64,000 nucleotides of DNA from Nitrospira sp. (GTDB lineage Bacteria; Nitrospirota; Nitrospiria; Nitrospirales; Nitrospiraceae): contig CP092079.1 in assembly GCA_022226955.1 (NCBI GenBank), forward strand, positions 558,451 to 622,450, written 5' to 3'. Of this stretch, positions 1 to 8,886 are shown piece after piece. The notes under the pieces are model-generated. The model searched no databases and was not told the origin of the DNA. It saw only the letters and a program-made list of their open reading frames with translations. Numbering within the stretch: the first letter of the stretch is position 1; the number at the start of each line of letters is the position of its first letter. A program made the position numbers and the translations under genes.

Positions 1-2118
1 GCCACGTTCAAGCGGCAGATGAAGCGGGTGGGATTGTCCTACGATTGGGAACGGGAGCTGAGCACCACCGATCCCGGCTACTATCGCTGGACGCAGTGGA
101 TTTTCCTCCAACTTTATAAGCGCGGCCTGGCCTATGTGGCTGAGGTCCCGGTCAATTGGTGTCCGGCGCTTGGGACGGTGCTGGCAAACGAAGAAATCGT
201 CGATGGCAAGAGCGAGGTCGGCGGGTTCGACGTCATTCGCAAGCCGATGCGCCAGTGGGTCTTGAAGATCACCGCTTATGCCGACCGGCTGCTCGAAGAT
301 TTGAAGCTGGTCGAATGGCCCGCCAGCACGCTCGAAATGCAAAAGAATTGGATCGGCCGCTCGATCGGCGCGGAAGTCGATTTCGCGCTGGCCGATGCTA
401 AAGGCGCCATTCGGGTCTTCACTACGAGGCCGGATACGCTCTTCGGTGCGACCTATATGGTGCTGGCGCCCGAGCATCCACTGGTCGATGTCGTGACCGG
501 CGCTGCTCAGAAGGCCGCTGTTGGAGCCTATCGAGAAGCGGCTGCGCGGAAGAGCGATCTGCAGCGGCAGGAATTGGACAAGGAAAAGACCGGCGTCTTC
601 ACGGGCGGATACGCGATCAATCCCGTGAACGGCGAACGGCTGCCGGTCTGGCTGGCCGATTACGTCCTCATGAGCTACGGCACCGGTGCGATCATGGCGG
701 TCCCGGCGCATGACGAGCGCGATTGGGCCTTTGCCAAGACCTACCAGTTGCCGATTCGTGAAGTGATTCAAGGCGGTCAGGTTCAGGAGGAGGCCTTCGT
801 CGCGACGGATCGTGGGACCGTTGTGAACTCGGCTATGCCGGATGGGTCATTGTCTCTGAACGGCATGAAACCGGCTGAGGCGATTCCGGCGATCACGGCC
901 TGGCTCGAGCAGAAGGGCAAAGGAAAGAAGGCGATCAACTATAAGTTGCGTGATTGGCTCTTTGCCCGGCAGCGCTATTGGGGCGAGCCGTTCCCGATCG
1001 TGTGGGTCGATGGGGAGTCCCGCCCATTGCCCGAGGAACAGTTGCCATTGATCCTGCCCGAGACCAGCAATTTCAAGCCGTCGGGCAGTGGAGAAAGTCC
1101 GCTCGCGAATCTCGAAGAGTGGCTGGCCACAACTGACCCCGCGACCGGGACACCGGCTCGACGCGAAACGAATACGATGCCGCAGTGGGCTGGTTCCTGC
1201 TGGTACTACCTTCGTTTTATCGATCCGAAGAATCAGGCACAGCTTGTCGATCCGGCGATGGAACGCTATTGGATGCCGGTGGATCTCTACGTCGGCGGCA
1301 GCGAACATGCCGTGCTGCACCTGCTCTATTCACGATTTTGGCACAAGGTGCTCTACGATATTGGGGTGGTGACCACACCGGAGCCGTTCAAAAAACTCGT
1401 GCATCAGGGCATCGTGCTGGGCGAGGACAATCAGAAGATGTCCAAGTCGCGCGGAAATGTGGTGAATCCCGACGATATGATGGATCAATTCGGCGCCGAT
1501 GCCGTGCGGCTCTACGAAATGTTCATGGGGCCGCTGGAGGCGATGAAGCCCTGGAGTACGCGTGGGGTCGAAGGGGTCACCAGATTTTTGGAGCGGACCT
1601 GGCGATTGATGGTGACGGAAGAAGGTGGGCTGTCTGCGGCCGTGGTATCGGCCCCGCCCAGTCTTGAGCAACAGCGTCTGTTGCATCAGACCATCAAGAA
1701 AGTGTCGGAGGACATAGAGGAACTCCGTTTCAATACGGCGATCGCGCAAATGATGGTCTTCACCAATGAGATGACGAAGCTGGACCAACGTCCACGCAAG
1801 TTGCTTGAGCCTTTTGTGTTGTTGTTGGCTCCCTTCGCGCCGCATCTCTGCGAGCAGCTGTGGGAGAAGCTGGGTTACCCCCCGAGCGTGTCTCAGCAAC
1901 CTTGGCCGGTCTTCGACCCAGCGCTGATTGTCAGCGACCGGTTGACGATCCCAGTCCAGGTGAACGGCAAGTTGCGTGGGAAGATCGAGGTCGCGGCGGA
2001 CGCCGCGCGCGATCTGGTGGAACGGGCCGCGCGCGACACGGTGGCGGAATGGCTGCAAGGCGGCGAACCAAAAAAAATCATCTACGTCGAGAAGAAACTC
2101 GTGAATTTCGTCATATGA
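1..2118 (+). CDS. leuS: Leucyl-tRNA synthetase, 3' part (5' end outside window)
   Basis: Class I aminoacyl-tRNA synthetase that charges tRNA-Leu with leucine in the cytoplasm. The reading frame is open from base 1, so the N-terminus, including the HIGH-type signature, lies before the window; 705 residues are visible. Seen: the CP1 editing domain ([20 protein letters not shown] and the [15 protein letters not shown] segment), the KMSKS loop in [15 protein letters not shown], the tryptophan-rich catalytic stretch [12 protein letters not shown], and the C-terminal anticodon-binding and [11 protein letters not shown] segments. The stop overlaps the lptE start (ATGA), so the two are translationally coupled. 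Family assignment is secure. Confidence 0.97.
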   Translation, partial: ATFKRQMKRVGLSYDWERELSTTDPGYYRWTQWIFLQLYKRGLAYVAEVPVNWCPALGTVLANEEIVDGKSEVGGFDVIRKPMRQWVLKITAYADRLLEDLKLVEWPASTLEMQKNWIGRSIGAEVDFALADAKGAIRVFTTRPDTLFGATYMVLAPEHPLVDVVTGAAQKAAVGAYREAAARKSDLQRQELDKEKTGVFTGGYAINPVNGERLPVWLADYVLMSYGTGAIMAVPAHDERDWAFAKTYQLPIREVIQGGQVQEEAFVATDRGTVVNSAMPDGSLSLNGMKPAEAIPAITAWLEQKGKGKKAINYKLRDWLFARQRYWGEPFPIVWVDGESRPLPEEQLPLILPETSNFKPSGSGESPLANLEEWLATTDPATGTPARRETNTMPQWAGSCWYYLRFIDPKNQAQLVDPAMERYWMPVDLYVGGSEHAVLHLLYSRFWHKVLYDIGVVTTPEPFKKLVHQGIVLGEDNQKMSKSRGNVVNPDDMMDQFGADAVRLYEMFMGPLEAMKPWSTRGVEGVTRFLERTWRLMVTEEGGLSAAVVSAPPSLEQQRLLHQTIKKVSEDIEELRFNTAIAQMMVFTNEMTKLDQRPRKLLEPFVLLLAPFAPHLCEQLWEKLGYPPSVSQQPWPVFDPALIVSDRLTIPVQVNGKLRGKIEVAADAARDLVERAARDTVAEWLQGGEPKKIIYVEKKLVNFVI

Positions 2119-2768
2119 CGCAATTCCGTACCATAACGCGATGGGGGGCGCCGCTGGCATCGGCGGCCTGTCTGCTGCTGCTGGCCGGGTGCGGCTACCA
2201 GTTTCGAGTGGAGGGAGCTGGGCCGACCATCGGTGGAACGCATGCCGCTTCGTCAGATCAGCCAATCCCGCGGCTGGTCATCCGCACGCTGGAGAATAAA
2301 AGCTTCGAGCCGAATCTGGAGACCCGGTACACGAATTATTTACGGAAAGAATTTTCGTCCGGCAGCGGCGCGCAAGTGGTTCCAGACAGTGAGGCGGCGG
2401 ATCTGGTGCTGACCGGGCAGATCCTGTCGGTCAGCGTGCCGACGTTGAGTTTTTCGCTGACGCCGACGCCGGGCAATCAGACAGGATCGGCCACGACGCT
2501 GGAAAGCCGGGCCGACGTGACGGTCGTTGTGAAGGTCGAAGAGTCGCGCACGAAAAAGCTGGTCTGGTCGCAGATCGCCAAAGGTTCTTCCGAGTTCTAT
2601 ATCACCCCCGATCTCCAGTTTAACCGGGCGCTCCAGAACCGCGCACTGGAACAGGCCGGCCGGTTTGTGGCGGAAGATTTGGCGTCACGGTTTCTGTTGC
2701 ATATCGAAACCGGCGGGTTGGCGAAGCCCGCGGCGGAGGCATCCCCCGCAGTGCCGTCCGCCAAGTAG
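2115..2768 (+). CDS. lptE: LPS-assembly lipoprotein LptE
   Basis: Outer-membrane lipoprotein expected to plug the LptD barrel and help deliver lipopolysaccharide to the cell surface. The 217-residue product starts with a signal peptide ending in the lipobox LLLAGC, followed by GYQFRVEG, the typical LptE opening. The middle carries the [16 protein letters not shown] and YTNYLRKEF segments of the LptE/RlpB family. The ATG is placed in the ATGA overlap with leuS. The leuS-lptE-holA order is the classical one in many Gram-negative bacteria and supports the call. The C-terminal tail is Pro/Ala-rich and probably disordered. Confidence 0.88.
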   Translation: MTQFRTITRWGAPLASAACLLLLAGCGYQFRVEGAGPTIGGTHAASSDQPIPRLVIRTLENKSFEPNLETRYTNYLRKEFSSGSGAQVVPDSEAADLVLTGQILSVSVPTLSFSLTPTPGNQTGSATTLESRADVTVVVKVEESRTKKLVWSQIAKGSSEFYITPDLQFNRALQNRALEQAGRFVAEDLASRFLLHIETGGLAKPAAEASPAVPSAK

Positions 2769-2783
2769 CGTATTGCCGAGGAC

Positions 2784-3896
2784 GTGATGGGAACCGCGCT
2801 GAGCCCAATGCAACTCCATGCCGCCTTGAAGCAGCAGCCTCCTGCGCCGGTGTATCTGGTGACGGGAGAAGAGGATCTTCTGCGCGATGAAGCCGTCGCC
2901 ACTCTCAAGGCTGCGCTGCTCGGCGAGGGTGGAGATTTTAATTTCGATGTCTTTTACGGCGATGAGGCGGCCGGGGCCGACATCCTGACCTGTGCGTTGG
3001 AAGTGCCGGTGTTTGCCGAACGTCGGGTCGTCTTGGTGAAAGGCGCCGAGAAAATCTCCGCCCGTGAAGCGGACGCGCTCTTGCCGTATCTCGCTGCTCC
3101 AGTGCAGACGACCACTCTGATTTTCGTCAGCGTCAAACTGGATGGACGGTTGAAGTTTTCTCAGGCGCTTGCGCGCGCCGCGGTGACCATCGACTGTTCG
3201 CCGTTGCGCGATAATCAATTAGGGCCCTGGGTGAGCCGGGATGCGCAACGGCTTGGCGTGAAACTGGACGAGAAGGCGGTGGGCGTGCTCAAGGAAACGT
3301 CCGGCGGCTCCTTGTATGCTGTCCGGCGTGAACTCGAAAAACTCGCGTCCTATATCACCTCCGATCGTCCGGCTACGGAAACCGATGTCTATCAGCTGCG
3401 AGGGGTTGAGCCGGGCGCCTCGGTATTCGATCTCACGCTAGCCATCGCCGAGGCTCAGCGCGGGCGGGTGCTGTCGATTCTAGCTAGGAATCTGGAGGCC
3501 GGCGAGGCGCCGCTGCGCATCCTCGGCTCCCTGGCCTGGCAGTATCGGCGGATCTGGAAAATGAAGGAACTGCTTCGCGAGGGGGGCCGCGAGGGCGAGG
3601 CTGCGCGGACTTTGCGCATGGACCCAATGCAGGTGAAGGCGTTCCTAGGCCGTCTGTCGGATGGACATGTGCGGGACGCGCTGCGATTATTTTTGGAAGC
3701 CGACGGGCAGCTCAAAGGAGGCAGCAGCGGCCAGCCCAAAATGATCATGGAGCGGGTGCTGCTGCAGCTGTGCCAGTCTGTGCAGCGGCCGCAGCCCGAC
3801 GCACCCCGGCGACCGCCAGCCAAAGCCGTGCGGGGTGCGTCGCGAGTCGTCTCGAACGTGAGAACGATTACGAGCGGGAAGCGGACAGGTCGTTGA
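2784..3896 (+). CDS. holA: DNA polymerase III subunit delta
   Basis: Delta subunit of the clamp-loader complex, which opens the beta sliding clamp during replication. The 370-residue length is usual. Seen: N-terminal PVYLVTGEEDLLRDEA, the PVFAERRVVLVKGAEK motif, LIFVSVKLDGRLKFSQAL, and the helical C-terminal part with ILGSLAWQYRRIWKMKELL. The start is a GTG at 2784 followed directly by an in-frame ATG at 2787; either could be used. It sits 15 bp after lptE and belongs to the leuS operon. Its 3' end overlaps the convergent rpsT gene by 29 bp, an unusually tight tail-to-tail arrangement with no room for a separate terminator. Confidence 0.93.
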   Translation: MMGTALSPMQLHAALKQQPPAPVYLVTGEEDLLRDEAVATLKAALLGEGGDFNFDVFYGDEAAGADILTCALEVPVFAERRVVLVKGAEKISAREADALLPYLAAPVQTTTLIFVSVKLDGRLKFSQALARAAVTIDCSPLRDNQLGPWVSRDAQRLGVKLDEKAVGVLKETSGGSLYAVRRELEKLASYITSDRPATETDVYQLRGVEPGASVFDLTLAIAEAQRGRVLSILARNLEAGEAPLRILGSLAWQYRRIWKMKELLREGGREGEAARTLRMDPMQVKAFLGRLSDGHVRDALRLFLEADGQLKGGSSGQPKMIMERVLLQLCQSVQRPQPDAPRRPPAKAVRGASRVVSNVRTITSGKRTGR

Positions 3897-4146
3897 CGTG
3901 CTGGGTCAAGCGAGAGATGCGGCGGGATGCGGTGTTGGGCTTCAAAGCTCCCTTGGTTACGGCTTTGCTGAGGGCCGAAGCGGCTGCGCGCAACGCGGTT
4001 TTGGCGTCATCCGCCTTCTTGTCGGCCACGGCCGATTGCACCTTCTTGACCAGGGTCTTAACTGCGCTCAACGTGGCTTTGTTCCGATCACGGCGGCGTT
4101 CGGCCTGACGGGCGCTGCGCAGAGTGGACTTGTGGATTACAGGCAT
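3868..4146 (-). CDS. rpsT: 30S ribosomal protein S20
   Basis: Small-subunit primary rRNA-binding protein, 92 residues. Seen: lysine/arginine-rich N-terminus with KSTLRSARQAERRRDRNKA, the LVKKVQSAVADKKADDA helix, and the C-terminal GALKPNTASRRISRLTQHV signature of the bS20 family. A strong GGAGGAAT ribosome binding site lies just upstream of the ATG on the minus strand. It is transcribed divergently from pyrF, sharing an 89-bp intergenic region. The last 29 bases overlap the end of holA on the opposite strand. Confidence 0.96.
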   Translation of the reverse strand: MPVIHKSTLRSARQAERRRDRNKATLSAVKTLVKKVQSAVADKKADDAKTALRAAASALSKAVTKGALKPNTASRRISRLTQHVNDLSASRS

Positions 4147-4235
4147 TGTCTATTCCTCCCAAAAAAGAGCAAACTATGTAGCATAGGGGACGGTGAGCCG
4201 TCAACCAATCTGGCGACCTCTTCAAAAGGAATCCG

Positions 4236-4949
4236 ATGGCAAAAATCATTGCGCGCGACCGGTTGATATTCGCTCTCGACGTTCCGTCGGTCGCCGAGGC
4301 CGAGCGGTTGTTGGACCGGCTCCAGGGACAGATCTCCTTCGTCAAGATCGGACTCGAACTCTATACCGCCGCTGGGCCGGACATGATTCAGCGCGTGCTC
4401 GATCGAAAGATGCGGGTGTTTCTCGACCTGAAGTTTCTCGATATTGAAGAGACGGTTCGCCGGGCGACGGCCAAGGTCGCGGCCATGGGTGTCGATTTCC
4501 TCACGGTGCATGCCAATCGCAAGGCCTTGGCAGCGGCGGTGCAGGGGCGGGAAGGGTCGGATTTGAAATTGCTGGCGGTTACCGTGCTGACAAATTTCGA
4601 CAGTCACGATCTCCGCGATATGGGGATACAGCGAACCGTGCAGGATCTTGTCACCGCCCGCGCGCTGTTGGCCTCCGAAGTCGGCTGCGACGGAGTGGTG
4701 GCATCCGGAGAGGAACCGGCGGCGATCCGGCAGAAGGTCGGTCCGCGGTTTCTCATCGTCACGCCCGGCGTGCGCCCGGCGGGAAAGGGCGTAGATGACC
4801 ATGCCCGGGCGACGACGCCGACTCAGACGATTGCCGCTGGAGCCGATTATCTCGTGATCGGCCGGCCGATTCGGGACGCTGTCGACCCTGCCGCCACGGT
4901 GACGGAAATTGTGAATGAGATGCAAGTCGCATTCGATGCCCGTCCGTAG
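4236..4949 (+). CDS. pyrF: Orotidine 5'-phosphate decarboxylase
   Basis: Catalyses the last step of de novo UMP synthesis, decarboxylating OMP. The 237-residue length is normal for the bacterial group I enzyme. Seen: LIFALDVPSVAEAERLLDRL at the N-terminus, the catalytic D-x-K-x-x-D motif in VFLDLKFLDIEET, VTVLTNFDSHDL, the VGPRFLIVTPGVRP phosphate-binding segment, and GADYLVIGRPIRDA near the C-terminus. A good AAGGAAT ribosome binding site precedes the ATG. Monocistronic: rpsT is divergent upstream and a tRNA gene follows. Confidence 0.96.
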   Translation: MAKIIARDRLIFALDVPSVAEAERLLDRLQGQISFVKIGLELYTAAGPDMIQRVLDRKMRVFLDLKFLDIEETVRRATAKVAAMGVDFLTVHANRKALAAAVQGREGSDLKLLAVTVLTNFDSHDLRDMGIQRTVQDLVTARALLASEVGCDGVVASGEEPAAIRQKVGPRFLIVTPGVRPAGKGVDDHARATTPTQTIAAGADYLVIGRPIRDAVDPAATVTEIVNEMQVAFDARP

Positions 4950-5032
4950 GCTTGGCCGGGTCGAGTTGCGGCGCGTCGCTGCTCTTTGCTAAGATCCTCG
5001 CTCCGCGCGTGAGAGTCGTTTCCTTCCTGATG

Positions 5033-5109
5033 GTGGGTGTAGCTCAGTTGGTTAGAGCGCTGGATTGTGGATCCGGAGGTCGCGGGTTCGAAACCCGTCA
5101 CTCACCCCA
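5033..5109 (+). tRNA. tRNA-His (GTG anticodon)
   Basis: Cloverleaf read by eye: the acceptor stem 5033-5039 pairs with 5099-5105, the anticodon GTG is at 5067-5069, the T-arm contains TTCGAAA, and CCA is encoded at 5107-5109. The base at 5032 is G and position 73 is C, so the extra G-1:C73 pair that identifies tRNA-His is genomically encoded. Confidence 0.97.
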
Positions 5110-5211
5110 TCTTTTTTCACGATAACGTCCGGCTCGATGGAGATCTGTTGCGATCTCGTTCGCGCCGGCTCATGCGCGATGCCACACATACGCAAAGGAC
5201 GAATCGCAACG

Positions 5212-5454
5212 ATGGGCAAAGAAGTCGCATACAAAGGGTACACGATTCGATCCGCGCTCCGTCAGCTTCCAGACAGCGGGCAGTGGGAACTGAGTGTCTT
5301 CATTTCGTGGCAGATCGATGGCGATGACGACGAAGAAAGCCGGCACTTCTACACGACCGGCCGGTATGCGACGGAAGAGGAAGCCGCGATCCAGTGCATC
5401 GCCTATGGACAACGTATCATTGACGGCAAGGTGCCCGGCTCGTCGGTGGGGTGA
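5212..5454 (+). CDS. Small conserved-type hypothetical protein
   Basis: Predicted 80-residue soluble protein beginning MGKEVAYKGYTIRSALRQ. It has an RQLPDSGQWELSVFISW strand pattern followed by a D/E-rich segment and a C-terminal TEEEAAIQCIAYGQRIIDG helix. The YKGYTIRSxxRxLPDSGxW pattern resembles small uncharacterised proteins common in Gram-negative genomes; I cannot name a function. The ATG at 5212 is chosen because the frame upstream runs into the tRNA gene. The Shine-Dalgarno match is weak (AAGGAC about 12 bases upstream). Confidence 0.7.
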   Translation: MGKEVAYKGYTIRSALRQLPDSGQWELSVFISWQIDGDDDEESRHFYTTGRYATEEEAAIQCIAYGQRIIDGKVPGSSVG

Positions 5455-5662
5455 TGTGAGCCGATGAGTTGGATCGGTTGGCTGCGGTACTCCCCTCTGT
5501 TCTCTTCCTTCTCGTTCTTCAGCATCCCATGAACGTGAGCGATTCGCATGGCTCTCTGCGGTGTCTGATCGTCTGCTTCTGAAGGTTGACTCTTTTCTCG
5601 CCGAAACGTAGCTTCTTCTCAATTCAGCGGGATCGAGCGTATTCACCGAGTAGAGAGCGGTC

Positions 5663-6208
5663 ATGGATTGGTTCTGGTTGGTTGGGTTCCTCCTGCTGTT
5701 TCTTGCAGGCGGCGGTGCGTATTATTTGTGGCAGGTCGTTGCGGCGCAAACGCAGGATGATTTTCGCGCACAGCAACCCATGCTTCGTGTCACCAACCTG
5801 TCCGCGATGCATGCCGGGGCGATGCTCACGCTCATGCCGCAACTTGAGAATGTGGGGCGCGGGGTGGCTTACGATTGCGTCCTTCATCTCGGCGGATGGG
5901 AAGGCAGTTTTGCCGTGAAGAAAATGTATCCGCCTGGTCCGCGCTCTCAGAAGCACACGGCCTCGCTCGTCTTGGGGCCGGAGACCCCGCTTCGGGTGAA
6001 GCAGCAGAGCAACGGGTATCTTCGCGTGAGCTATCGGGACCAGTGGGGGCTCAAGTACGATTGCTGGTACCCGGTCACACAATCACCTGGCAGTCAGCCG
6101 CCGCTCTATAACATTCACATCGATTTGGAACATCCCGACGTCAACGAGCCGGCTCCCTCGTTCTGGGAAATGCGCAGGCTGCTTCGAAAGCGCGGAGTGC
6201 AGGATTAA
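5663..6208 (+). CDS. Membrane-anchored hypothetical protein
   Basis: 181 residues. One N-terminal membrane segment (about residues 4-24, FWLVGFLLLFLAGGGAYYLW) is followed by a soluble, probably periplasmic domain. That domain has strand-rich stretches such as VGRGVAYDCVLHLGGW and YLRVSYRDQWGLKYDCWYP, suggesting a beta-sandwich, possibly Ig-like. I do not recognise a family. GAGAG precedes the ATG at short range. The gene converges on the glycosyltransferase at 6262 and is separated from it by a small hairpin. Confidence 0.72.
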   Translation: MDWFWLVGFLLLFLAGGGAYYLWQVVAAQTQDDFRAQQPMLRVTNLSAMHAGAMLTLMPQLENVGRGVAYDCVLHLGGWEGSFAVKKMYPPGPRSQKHTASLVLGPETPLRVKQQSNGYLRVSYRDQWGLKYDCWYPVTQSPGSQPPLYNIHIDLEHPDVNEPAPSFWEMRRLLRKRGVQD

Positions 6209-6229
6209 GACGGCACCCGCGAAGATTCC

Positions 6230-6248
6230 GCCATGCGGTGCGCATGGC
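6230..6248. terminator. Hairpin between convergent genes
   Basis: Perfect 8-bp inverted repeat (GCCATGCG / CGCATGGC) with a 3-base loop, in the 53-bp gap between two convergent genes. There is no clear T-run on either side, so a bidirectional terminator is inferred from position. Confidence 0.45.
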
Positions 6249-6261
6249 TGCGTTGGCTGGA

Positions 6262-7266
6262 TCAATAGTCGTCCAAGGGAAATCTTCCCAGCAAGATCCA
6301 CGCAACGGCGAGACGGCATTGTCGCAAGGCAATTTTCCCTGGTACGCCGCTGAGACCGATTCGGCGGTGCCCGTGCTTTTCGAGCCATTCCCGGCAGATC
6401 TCGTTCCGTCCCCGGAGCCGCGCGTCGCTTAAAATAGCCGGTAAGTTTGGCCAGTATTTTCGAAGCCGATTGAGCCCGAGCAGCGCTCGGCTGATCCAGT
6501 ACTGAAATCGCACCATGCGCAGTACATCGCGTTGCGGATAGTGCTTTCCCCAAAACACGGCGCTGCCTTTGAACAGGCGCCGGGCGTACTCATACTCGGA
6601 CAGCTCACGCTGACTTTGTCGATGGAGATGCTGGACAGAGGCCGTCTCCGTGTAGCCGATTTGGTAACCGGCTTGGCGAGCCCGGAAACAAAGATCCGTC
6701 TCGTCTTGGTAGAGAAAGTAATCGGCATCGAATCCGCCGAGTTGCTCGAACACCTCTCGGCGGATCATGAGGCAGCAGCCGTTCAGCCACGCGATGCTGC
6801 GCCCGCGCAGCCCTGGTTCCAGGGCGATCATTCCTTCGCCGGGATAAAAGTGACGCGGCGGAAATGGCTGCCTGGCTGCCCCTTCGAGAATTCGGGGCCC
6901 TGCAAGAGCTTGCTCGGGATGGTTCTCAAGATACCGCAGCAGTTCCGCGAACAGGCCAGGACCGAATTCCAGATCGGGATTTAGGATGAGAAGATAAGCC
7001 CCTTGGCATTGGGCGGCGCTGCGGTTGTGCGCGCGGCCGAAGCCGATGTTCTCATCGTTGACAATTAACGTTCCCATCGCCGCTTGTTGCAGGAGTGCGG
7101 CTGTTCCGTCCTGGCTGGCATTGTCGAAGAAGACCAGCTCCCATCTCACGTCCGTCTGCTGCCGCAGAGAGTCCAGAAAACCAGGCAGGCAATGCTCGTT
7201 GTTGTAGGTAACGACGCTCACCGAGATCTGTGGATCGAATGATGCCCCGGACATTCCGGCGGTCAT
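6262..7266 (-). CDS. Glycosyltransferase family 2
   Basis: GT2 enzyme of the rhamnosyltransferase-like kind, probably adding a sugar to a cell-surface glycan; donor and acceptor are unknown. Seen: ISVSVVTYNNEHCLPGFLDS at the N-terminus, the nucleotide-binding ELVFFDNASQDGTAALLQQ, LLILNPDLEF (DxD-like NPD), WLNGCCLMIRREVFEQLGGF and DADYFLYQDETDLCFRARQ. I place the start at 7266, where the ATG overlaps the stop of the upstream deacetylase-like gene (ATGA). An ATG five codons upstream and one four codons downstream also exist. It forms an operon with the gene at 7263. Confidence 0.88.
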   Translation of the reverse strand: MTAGMSGASFDPQISVSVVTYNNEHCLPGFLDSLRQQTDVRWELVFFDNASQDGTAALLQQAAMGTLIVNDENIGFGRAHNRSAAQCQGAYLLILNPDLEFGPGLFAELLRYLENHPEQALAGPRILEGAARQPFPPRHFYPGEGMIALEPGLRGRSIAWLNGCCLMIRREVFEQLGGFDADYFLYQDETDLCFRARQAGYQIGYTETASVQHLHRQSQRELSEYEYARRLFKGSAVFWGKHYPQRDVLRMVRFQYWISRALLGLNRLRKYWPNLPAILSDARLRGRNEICREWLEKHGHRRIGLSGVPGKIALRQCRLAVAWILLGRFPLDDY

Positions 7267-8228
7267 CGCAAGGCACGCCATTTTGCAATGGCTGTGGCTG
7301 GGTTTGTGAATTCGCAGGCTGGCAGCGCAGGATGTTTCACGAAGTGGCGGGCCGTCTGGAGAAAGTTGTTGAGGAAATGGCCTGCCGCTAGATCGCCGCT
7401 ACGGACTACCATCGTCAGTGGAACGTCTGTCGCGATGTTCAGCTGTGCGCGCAGGTGGGGCCAGACGTAGGTGGAGCGGAGCGACAGATTGGGAGAGCGG
7501 CTTGCCTTCCGCACATATGGCGGCGTGCGCATCGGTCGCCACGTTGGTGGCGTGGTGGTAAGCGGGAGCATCCATAGTGAGTGCTGGTTCGCCTTGCCAG
7601 GGGCCGGGACCATGAAGTTGCCGGGGAGGGGTTGGTAGGGTTCCCGCGGCACGTTTCGGTAGTCCGGCAACCGGCCGGTGGCATGGGAGTCATCGAAGAT
7701 CTTTTCCTCGGGAAATCCTGGCTCGATCGTCAGATCGTAGCGGATACCGGACGTCTGCATGAGATCGACGGCATGCTGATTCAACCAGCGATCGCCGAAT
7801 CTGCAGGCGTCGGGTGGCCGGTGAAAAATTTTCTGGAACGCCTCGATTGAAGCGTGCAAACATTCTTTCGTCCACGCGGGGTCATCCAGGTCGTTAAACC
7901 ATTCCCTCCGCCGCGCATTCCAGCGCCAAAGGTGCGGGTGAATGCCGCAAGAGTCGCCGTGGTCTTCTATTGTTTTCAAGAGCTGCGGGCAGGCTTCCGC
8001 CACCCAGTGCGCCGTCCCCCACGTTTTCTCGATCTGCGGGTCGGCGCGCAAGAACCAGTTGAACTCAACCCGGACTCTTGTTTGGTCTTCGAGTTGTCTC
8101 CTGAAAAGTTGGAGGTGTTCCAGACCGATCCGGGATCCCTCCCACCCTCCCGCACCGGCATGTGTTTTACGGTCATCCGGTTCGACGTCAATCAAGAACA
8201 GAATGGACCGCCGCTGAGTGTTTTTCAA
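7263..8228 (-). CDS. Polysaccharide deacetylase-like protein
   Basis: 321 residues resembling the NodB-type carbohydrate esterase fold. Seen: FLIDVEPDDRKT at the N-terminus, where the metal-binding Asp is expected, and GIHPHLWRW with the paired histidines. CRFGDRWLNQHAVDLM matches the later motif found in this family's glycan-biosynthesis branch. The predicted start is TTG at 8228, supported by AAGGAA seven bases upstream. It is the first gene of a pair with the GT2 that follows, so joint surface-polysaccharide work is likely. Substrate unknown. Confidence 0.72.
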   Translation of the reverse strand: MKNTQRRSILFLIDVEPDDRKTHAGAGGWEGSRIGLEHLQLFRRQLEDQTRVRVEFNWFLRADPQIEKTWGTAHWVAEACPQLLKTIEDHGDSCGIHPHLWRWNARRREWFNDLDDPAWTKECLHASIEAFQKIFHRPPDACRFGDRWLNQHAVDLMQTSGIRYDLTIEPGFPEEKIFDDSHATGRLPDYRNVPREPYQPLPGNFMVPAPGKANQHSLWMLPLTTTPPTWRPMRTPPYVRKASRSPNLSLRSTYVWPHLRAQLNIATDVPLTMVVRSGDLAAGHFLNNFLQTARHFVKHPALPACEFTNPATAIAKWRALR

Positions 8229-8518
8229 AGTGCGTTCCTTCAGTACTGGCTTGAATCAAGCGTACAAATGCGGGACGTTGTTGTCAAACAAATGAGCGAT
8301 GTAAAAATGCAGACTTGTGTATACTGCTCAAATTGCACACAGGGTTGCGTTGTGCAAGAGGTGTCTTATCTCGGTCCTGCCAGTAGTCTGACCATTTTGT
8401 GAGCGCATCGGCCCACCCGGTTTATGTCGGAGGAAAAACCGGCTTGTTCTTCCTGCGTCTCCGCAGTAGGATGGCGCGGCTATTTCTTCCAGCTCTTTTC
8501 ATATTGAGGAGGTGCGGT

Positions 8519-8797
8519 ATGGTAGATCGGTCATGGAGCATGGGCAGTGTGTTGATGCTGATGGGGCTGTTACTCGGGGGCTGCGCGAGCGACGGGGCAA
8601 TGGGAACATCCGGAGGCGGGTCGTCGTCAGGGAGCGGCGCGTCGTTCGGCACGACGAAGAACATTGAGCGGGTTGCCGCCGGCGCGGTCGAAGATAATCT
8701 AAAGGCCTGTATGGCGCGCATTCCCAAGGATGCGTCAGGCGGTCAGCGGATGCTGGCCGAGGAAAGCTGCAGTCGCGATCAGGCCAATCGTCGCTAG
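8519..8797 (+). CDS. Small lipoprotein, hypothetical
   Basis: 92-residue predicted lipoprotein. The signal peptide ends in the lipobox LLLGGC, followed by a Gly/Ser-rich linker and a short C-terminal helical part with two cysteines (NLKACMARIP and EESCSRDQANRR). A consensus GAGGAGG at 8506-8512 fixes the ATG at 8519; the longer frame upstream has no such signal. Function unknown. A GC-rich hairpin follows. Confidence 0.72.
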   Translation: MVDRSWSMGSVLMLMGLLLGGCASDGAMGTSGGGSSSGSGASFGTTKNIERVAAGAVEDNLKACMARIPKDASGGQRMLAEESCSRDQANRR

Positions 8798-8820
8798 ATG
8801 CGTTCGATGTAGATGTAGTG

Positions 8821-8846
8821 GGGCGGCGCGCGTAGAGGCGCCGCCC
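8821..8846 (+). terminator. GC-rich hairpin after lipoprotein gene
   Basis: Perfect 9-bp stem (GGGCGGCGC / GCGCCGCCC) with an 8-base loop, 24 bp after the lipoprotein stop and before the convergent debranching enzyme. No T-run follows. It is probably a transcription end for one or both genes. Confidence 0.5.
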
Positions 8847-8886
8847 AGCTCCGTCCGTTCGCCGCCTCCGCTGCAGGGCGTCACGC

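Noticed and set aside
1330..2265. Long minus-strand reading frame (311 codons) inside leuS and lptE
   Set aside because: It mirrors a G+C-rich coding region on the other strand, has Arg/His/Pro-rich composition and no recognisable domain.
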